In this document: in pieces, positions 58,350 to 64,000 of the stretch
Numbering within the stretch: the stretch's first letter is position 1
Layout of the letters: every line of letters begins with the position of its first letter
DNA from: Saussurea involucrata
Taxonomy: Eukaryota; Streptophyta; Magnoliopsida; Asterales; Asteraceae
Reading direction: 5' to 3'
NCBI GenBank assembly: GCA_033807775.1
Contig: CM066327.1
Location: 77,196,795 to 77,260,794 of the forward strand
DNA length: 64,000 nucleotides
The notes under the pieces: generated by a model
Seen by the model: the letters and a program-made list of their open reading frames with translations, nothing else
The model's database searches: none
What the model was told of the DNA's origin: nothing
Made by a program: the position numbers and the translations under genes

Positions 58350-59462
58350 ATGGCAAGTGGTACTCGACGTACGAATAGAGAGGGAGAAGGAAATTCTAAT
58401 AGAACGAATCCAATAATCGGGACAAGGGGAAGAGGTGGAGAACGAGGTAGGGGCAGAACTGGAGGTAGAGTTCAGTCGCAAGGCACCGAGTTTGTTACAA
58501 GAGACGATTTGACGGCTGAAATGGGAAGACTACAAGAAAATATACAAGCTATGTTCGATCGAACTCGTCATACTGAAACTGAAATACCAGATCCTAGTCT
58601 GGAAGACGAGATGTCCATTACACCTACTGTCATACCGATACCAAAAAAGTGTGATTATAAGATGTTTCTAAGCTGCAAACCTCCTACTTACTCAGGAGAA
58701 AGAGACCCAGTAAAGGCTATGAGGTGGCGAAAGGAGGTAGAAGCCATCTTTAAAACCAGCAAATGTGCCAATGAAGATCGAGTGTTATATGGAACTGCGA
58801 TGCTGAAAGCCGATGCTCTATATTGGTGGGAAGCTCTTATCACCTATAAAGGACCAGAAGTGTATTCTACTTTTTCTTGGGAAGAATTCGCCATAGCTTT
58901 TAAAAGGCAGTTTTGTCCTCAAGCTGCCGTTAGACAATTGGAAGAAGAATTCATGAATCTGCAACAAGGGAAGTTATCAGTTCAGGATTATACTGCGCGT
59001 TTTTTGGAGAAGTCCCGCTTTGACGAATACTACGTTGCTACGGAAGCACTCAAAATGGAAAGGTTTATCTTTGGGTTAAATTTAGAAATAAGAGGTCTAG
59101 TAATTGCAAAGGGAACAGATACTTTCTCAGCTGCAGTGGATGTCGCAGAAAATGTTGAAAGAGATAAAGGAAGAAATGTTAATGAGAAAAGTTTAGGGAA
59201 AAGAAAATTTGAGGAAACAACGTACGATCCGGAGGAGTATAGATCTTCGAGGTTTGATAATCATCCACCTTTAAGATCAAATGAAAGACCATGTCCTAAA
59301 TGTAACTGCATTCATCAAGGAAATTGTTATGTTGATTCCCGAAATTGCTACAAATGTGGAAAGTCGGGTCATATCGCTAAGGACTGTTGGGTGACTCGAT
59401 TTTGTTTTCATTGCAATTCCTCTGATCACATTCGGGCTGATTGTCCACAGTGGAAAGCATAG
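58350..59462 (+). CDS. gag: Gag of element H, intact (370 residues)
   Basis: The ATG at 58350 (MASGTRR) matches the start in A. Gly/Arg-rich N terminus, Gag helical domain (YSGERDPVKAMRW, DALYWWEAL, EEEFMNLQQGKLSVQDYTAR), then three Cys-rich motifs: CPKCNCIHQGNC, CYKCGKSGHIAKDC and CFHCNSSDHIRADC. No stop or frameshift until TAG at 59460-59462, in contrast to both A copies. The stop may be an old CAG codon, because the same frame stays open into the protease remnant. It could form particles and bind RNA, supporting movement if another element supplies Pol. Confidence 0.88.
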   Translation: MASGTRRTNREGEGNSNRTNPIIGTRGRGGERGRGRTGGRVQSQGTEFVTRDDLTAEMGRLQENIQAMFDRTRHTETEIPDPSLEDEMSITPTVIPIPKKCDYKMFLSCKPPTYSGERDPVKAMRWRKEVEAIFKTSKCANEDRVLYGTAMLKADALYWWEALITYKGPEVYSTFSWEEFAIAFKRQFCPQAAVRQLEEEFMNLQQGKLSVQDYTARFLEKSRFDEYYVATEALKMERFIFGLNLEIRGLVIAKGTDTFSAAVDVAENVERDKGRNVNEKSLGKRKFEETTYDPEEYRSSRFDNHPPLRSNERPCPKCNCIHQGNCYVDSRNCYKCGKSGHIAKDCWVTRFCFHCNSSDHIRADCPQWKA

Positions 59463-59820
59463 CAGGGTAATATGTCAGTGAGACCGACGGATGTTGTGCC
59501 GAGAGGGGTACAGAAACCTGAGATACCGAAAGCAAGAGGTCGTTCCTTCCAAATGACAGCACAAGAAGCAGAAGAAACTCCTGATACGGTTACTGGTACA
59601 TTTCTAATGACCTCTACGCGTGCTAAAGTGCTAATTGATTTCGATGCAATCGATTAATTGTGGCTCCTTATTTGCCGTTTATTTGCTTTATAAAGGTATC
59701 TGATAATTATGTTATAGATATAGATAGGTGTGGAGTGCCTAATAAGTTACTTTCGACAGCCTTGTTGAAGTTCGATGTAATAGTGAGAACTAAGTACCCA
59801 TACCTATTCGCCTAACCGAA
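59463..59820 (+). pseudogene. pol: pol remnant of element H: decayed protease fused to the chromodomain end
   Basis: 59463-59657 continues the gag frame through FQMTAQEAEETPDTVTGTF to a protease whose DSG reads DFD, then a stop. Small deletions follow. Near 59788 the protease (LLKFDVIV) is joined to RTKYPYLFA, the last residues of the chromodomain tail. About 3 kb of pol is missing. Confidence 0.8.
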
Positions 59821-59840
59821 TTCCGGGACGGAATTCTTTT

Positions 59841-59850
59841 AAAGGGGAGA
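59841..59850 (+). other. Polypurine tract of element H
   Basis: AAAGGGGAGA just before the 3' LTR; one G shorter than in A. Confidence 0.82.
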
Positions 59851-59853
59851 TGT

Positions 59854-60087
59854 TGTAATAACCGGGTACGTTACTTGTTTATTTAATTTTTATTATTTTT
59901 AGTTTAAGGTAGGTTCGGGTTAGTTTTAATGAATTAGGAGTTAAGAGGTAAACTTTAATTTTAATTGAAAAGTTGGAGGGTATAAAGTGGCAATTGAGGA
60001 TAGTTGAGGGGCTAATTGGCTGAAATGATGAAACGTCATCACCCACCGCCTCTTTTTATTAAAGAGGAGAAAATGAGATATTTTCTC
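59854..60087 (+). repeat. 3' LTR of element H, first 234 bases
   Basis: Matches the start of 56287-58088 with few differences and stops at TTTTCTC, where element E begins. The rest should lie beyond E. Confidence 0.9.
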
Positions 60088-60319
60088 TGTAATCCCAATT
60101 TACAAGTAATGTAATCAAGATCTACTCAAAGTTCTGTCCATCTCTCATTATCAATAATAGCAAAAGATTACAATGTTGAGAGAAACTCACAGAGAGTTCT
60201 AAGGATGAATATTTCAAGTGTTAGTGAAATATGAGTAAATCTAGGCTATTTATACCTAGATACATATTTAACAAAAAAACCCCTCAACTTGAATACAACT
60301 TACAAAATAGACACTAACA
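60088..60319 (-). repeat. 3' LTR of element E (232 bp)
   Basis: Minus strand TGTTAGTGTC...GGGATTACA. A TATA-like GGTATAAATAGCC (minus strand) is near 60249-60260. Inserted in H's LTR; TTCTC (60083-60087) is the probable target copy, its partner being out of view. Confidence 0.78.
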
Positions 60320-60320
60320 T

Positions 60321-60331
60321 TCTCCCCCTTT
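60321..60331 (-). other. Polypurine tract of element E
   Basis: Minus-strand AAAGGGGGAGA two bases from the LTR. Confidence 0.8.
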
Positions 60332-60355
60332 GTATTCAAGTGAGCTAAGTAAGCT

Positions 60356-63300
60356 TTAACCATGAAGTTCTTCCGGTGGAATGTATTTCTTTCTGATCCC
60401 AAAGATGATTTCAAATCTCCTGAGTGAATCCCTATAATCAATTCTTTGTTGAATGGCTTTCATAGCATTGTTAATCAGAACTATCTCTTTCTCCTTCAGA
60501 GGCACCTTTCTTTGTTCATCCAATCTCAGCCTTTCATTCAACATAATCTTTATCATTCTTAGCGTCCCATCAGAATACAGACTGACTTCAATGAACCTCA
60601 AGAATTTCTTCTTCTTTTGCCTATTATGATAAACAACACCAAAATCTGGTTTTTCTAACACGGTATATAGAGGAATACCTTGCATGTCGGGTAAGCCTTT
60701 GTTTGGCCTTCGTTTGTTGACTCTGATTTGATTACTTTCCAATGCCATCTGAAAATCGGTTAGGTATGAAAGCTTGATCAGATTTTTCATGAAACGTTTT
60801 AGGGCTTGATAGGCTTCAGAGTAGGTAATATCTTTGTTCGGCATCCGGGCAAGAATGTCATACAGCCTGAAGAAATCTGCTCAGGTTAGGGATTTGAAGT
60901 CGGCTTCACAGAAATTCCATTCTTTTTCATCTGATCTAAGGACGTAGAACCTCGGATAAAAGACTTTTAAAATCTTCTCCGATTCTATCTTCACAAGCTT
61001 AACAATCTCTTTATCTGTTCTGACAGCACTGAACTTTTGATCTTTGTCACCCATCATATACAAGTATTCAATCTGTTTTGGACGTGGAAGTTTTTCAATA
61101 GAATACAACTTTACCTTGTCAATTGGCTGAACCTTTTTCACAAATAAGTCGCTCCTTATATCTTCTTGAAATGGAGTAATGATTCTTGTTCGATGAGCAC
61201 GTCTGACAATTAAAGCTTCTCTATTAATTAACATCTGTAGATTACTTAATTCTGCCTTGGAAACTTCATCTCTGATTTTGCCTTCAGGTAGATCAGAAAT
61301 TACCGGAATTTGTATCACTGGATCAGGTAGATTGCTTTCTTTCTCGGAATCAGAATCAGGTTGTACGTTTCCACCATCAAATACATCATCCATCTCCTCT
61401 TTAATATTTACCACAGTTAGATCCTCATCCGAATCAATATAAATCAGATCCTGTAAGAAATCATCAGCCATAATTTCCTCATCAGTTATGTTATCACATC
61501 CTTGAGGCTTTTCAACCGTAGGATTGATATCGTCCAGAACACCAACATCAGCACTTTGAACCCCTTGTGTACCACCAACAATACCGGTACCCGTTTCCTC
61601 AGTAATTTCCACATTTTCAGTAACATGAACACCCGAACCACTGCCTTGTTCAACCCTTTGTCTTACACTTCTCTCCCCCTCATGGTGATCATGATCGGGA
61701 TCTTGATCATCATGCCTTCGTTTGGTGGTTTGGGATTGAATTCCACACTTTTCTTCCACCGCTTTGATTCGGTTAGATAGTGATGTGAAGCCAGAAGAGA
61801 TACCGTCGGTTAGGTTGGATATGGATTTTTGAAGGGTATCAAGTGAATTTGGTAAAGTGGCTTGTATTTCGGTTTGGCGTCTAAGTAGACCAAGAATATC
61901 TACTTCTTCTTGAGTATTTGCATCGCCTTGTTCTAGTAAACTGGTTAGTAACTGGGATTTCAATTCGTGTAAAGGTAGAGTTTGATGTACCTTTAGGTTC
62001 GGCTGAGATTCTGGTTGAGTGTCGGATGGTGCGGATGAAGAATCAGCAACAGACTTTCCTTTAACAAAGATTTGTACTTCGGCAGACAGTTTCTTAACAA
62101 TATCAGTCAATTCGGACACCTGAGCTTTATGAGTGTTGGAGAGAGACTGGATGGCCATTTCAAGCAACTTCTTAGATACATAGTAGTGAGGAGGAGGACC
62201 CACCAAAGACTGAATACCACGCGCTTGTTCCAAGGTAACACCCAGACCACTTAGGTTACTGGTTTGCATAGCAGTCATAGAGACTGTATGGCCTACGTTC
62301 AATGCTGGCATAGTGTTAACGTTGGTAGGACTTCCGCCCGGTCCTCGTGAAGTATCAACAAATGGTGGTAACACTCGAGGCGTTCCGGTTGGGTCACGCA
62401 TAACACCAACGTTTTGTGTCACCATAGATGAAGTGACAAACGGTCTCCGTATCCTAGGAAAGGAAGTAAAATCGAAAGGTTCTAGACTCGATTTGTGAAC
62501 AAATGAAGGTGGTGGCCGGGGCAGTTGCCATCCTGTTTCAATACCAGCCGACACCGAGTGTGTCGCCGATAGTGTTTGTGCTAATCCCCGGTGAGAAGAT
62601 GAAACATCAACTTGTGAAGAAGTTGATGAGTGGATGAGTGGGGTTGTGCATTGCATAGTTGGGCGTACTATGTCTTCTTCAATGTCATGTGGCGACGAAC
62701 GCGCACCGACAGTAGATGTGGCTACCCGGCTAGACACGGTTTGGGAAGCATCAGTAGTTAAAACTTTTATTGATCCTGTCTCACACTCACCATCTTTTTT
62801 TCTTTCCTTCTCACTTAACCTCACTTGTTTTTATGTTTTAACTAATACTCCCTCATTTCCCCTTATGACTCCTCCATCACCATCAGAAATAGTAGTAACG
62901 ACATTTTCAATCACTGTATCAATATTCTCCATGAGTTGATCATTGTTGTTATCATCGTTATCATCATCAGAACTATCATCCTCTTTTTCATCATCAGCAT
63001 TCGCATCATCATCATCTGAACTATAAACCAGATTAGCAGGATCATCAATATCCGCATCAAGATCCTCAGAGGCTTCTTCAGTATCATCATAACCAAGATC
63101 TTCTTCATCATCGTCCTCAAAGATGTGAACCATCTTTTTAGATTTGGACGACTGACCAAGAGCACCCCCATATCCTTTTCCCCTTACATCGTTTTTACCT
63201 CTCAACACACCCTGTTCAGGTACCCCAGTATCCTGAACTCTCTTTCTAACACTAGAACCCTCACCACGCTCACCTAATTGGTTGGCACCTTGGGTACGCC

Positions 63301-64000
63301 CTACCGGTTCTGGCCGGGCCATAAGTGCATTCTTTTCTCTATACTCACTCAAGTATGGTGACTCTTGGTCAGCGTATGAGAGTAGTGCTTCAGGTAGTAT
63401 CATAATATTAGGGAAAGAAAGACCTTTCGGAAGTCGGAGATACTTCATGTAAGTTGTAGGACCAAGAGCTGCTCCGGCACGTCTGGGTATTGATGTATTC
63501 GTCTCCATGATAGAATAAATAATAAGCCGAAGATACCTTTGAAACGGTACAAAAGATCTATCTTTTCCAGTCTTGGCTTTATCAGTGACAACCTCAATAA
63601 GATCATTCCAGATAGAAATAGCGAAGTCAATCTTCCGATCAAATACAATGGCATGGAACATTCTGATAACTGAAATGCTTGCCGTATCAACTCCCGTGTG
63701 TTTAGAAGTCATACATCTATTTACAGCACTAAACAGTGTGTAATAGATTGGCGGTAGATAGTTCCTTTTCAACTTTGAAGTATTAGTCAGCACTCTAAAT
63801 TGCGGACGTGGATCATTATAACCCATCAGCATAATATCTCGGCACAAGTCTTCTTCAGACATCATATCTTCAAAATTCAGAGAATAAGGAAGATCTAGAA
63901 CTCTTCGCAACCTCTTCAAAGTAAGTTTGGCCTCAAAGTGATCTACTTTCAGAGTAAAGTGGCCAGATGAATCTTCTCGAGTAACATACTTAATATTATG
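60356..64000 (-). pseudogene. ORF3 of element E (N terminus outside; two in-frame stops)
   Basis: One frame runs from the window edge to the stop at 60356-60358, over 1,200 codons, broken only by TAA at 62831-62833 and TGA at 60881-60883. N-terminal helical domain (about 63919-63300, YTLFSAVNRCMTSKHTG), then a basic stretch, an acidic Asp/Glu tract (about 63130-62950), a Ser/Thr/Pro-rich region, a short coiled coil (about 61840-61740, ISNLTDGISSGFTSLSNRIK), a second acidic tract and a conserved charged C-terminal domain (61250-60360). No membrane segment seen. No obvious intron: the frame stays open where B and C have introns. Function unknown. Confidence 0.75.

Larger units (their letters stand above)
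56287..60087 (+). mobile_element. Element H: Tekay-related gypsy element reduced to gag (TR-GAG-like)
   Basis: 5' LTR 56287-58088, primer site 58091-58104, intact gag 58350-59462, a remnant of protease, a fused scrap of the chromodomain end, polypurine tract and the first 234 bases of the 3' LTR, which E interrupts. Internal region is 1.77 kb against 4.7-4.9 kb in A; the missing part is RT, RNase H and integrase. H is related to A but a separate family: LTR sequences match only in patches. Confidence 0.9.
60088..64000 (-). mobile_element. Element E: Sirevirus-like element with a short LTR (3' part only)
   Basis: Minus-strand 3' LTR (60088-60319), polypurine tract (60321-60331) and ORF3 to the window edge. 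Pol, gag and the 5' LTR are outside. Placed with the Sirevirus-like group because its last gene before the 3' LTR is an ORF3 resembling those of B, C and D. Confidence 0.7.

Overview
The window is plant nuclear DNA made entirely of transposable elements; I see no host gene, tRNA or rRNA gene. All but one are LTR retrotransposons whose primer sites match initiator Met-tRNA (TGGTATCAGAGC). The Ty3/gypsy copies are chromoviruses of the Tekay/Del type. The Ty1/copia copies are Sirevirus-like, with a large Gag, Pol, and an extra third ORF (ORF3) between Pol and the 3' LTR. This mix suggests a large eudicot genome; Asteraceae is a guess from the style of the elements and is not proven here.

Layout, using my labels. 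A (1-13511, +): two Tekay copies in tandem sharing a middle LTR (LTR-internal-LTR-internal-LTR). D (13512-14643 and 40714-49828, -): a Sirevirus-like copy cut at its left by A. B (14644-40713, -): a roughly 13.0 kb Sirevirus-like copy inserted in D's ORF3, with perfect 5-bp target duplication AATAG. C (26108-39181, +): a 13.07 kb member of B's family inserted in B's gag in opposite orientation, target duplication CTTAT. F (49829-about 50870 and 55651-56286, -): an older copia copy split by D, G and H. G (about 50871-55650, +): a non-coding LTR element with a 3' LTR but no visible 5' LTR, itself hit by a 425-bp hAT-like element (52781-53205). H (56287-60087, +): a Tekay relative that kept an intact gag but lost nearly all of pol. 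E (60088-64000 and beyond, -): a small-LTR element inserted in H's 3' LTR, of which only the LTR and ORF3 are in view. Insertion order from the cuts: F is oldest in view; D, G and H are in F; A and B are in D; C is in B; E is in H; the hAT is in G.

Nearly every coding region is broken by stops and frameshifts; H's gag is the clear exception. Comparing copies still shows how the elements worked: LTR promoters drive genomic RNA, Gag carries CCHC knuckles, Pol is protease-integrase-RT-RNase H (copia) or protease-RT-RNase H-integrase-chromodomain (gypsy). In the Sirevirus-like family, ORF3 appears to have its own TATA promoter and two spliceosomal introns.

The most unusual signals are: (1) family-specific short words scattered through whole elements, including coding sequence in several reading frames (TCAGCG/CGCTGA in B and C, TCAGAG/CTCTGA in D and G), plus CpG-containing motif arrays at equivalent LTR positions in the two Tekay families; (2) conserved introns and an internal promoter for ORF3; (3) splice-acceptor-like sequence at the gag/pol junction; and (4) an inverted repeat of about 11.5 kb made by C inside B.
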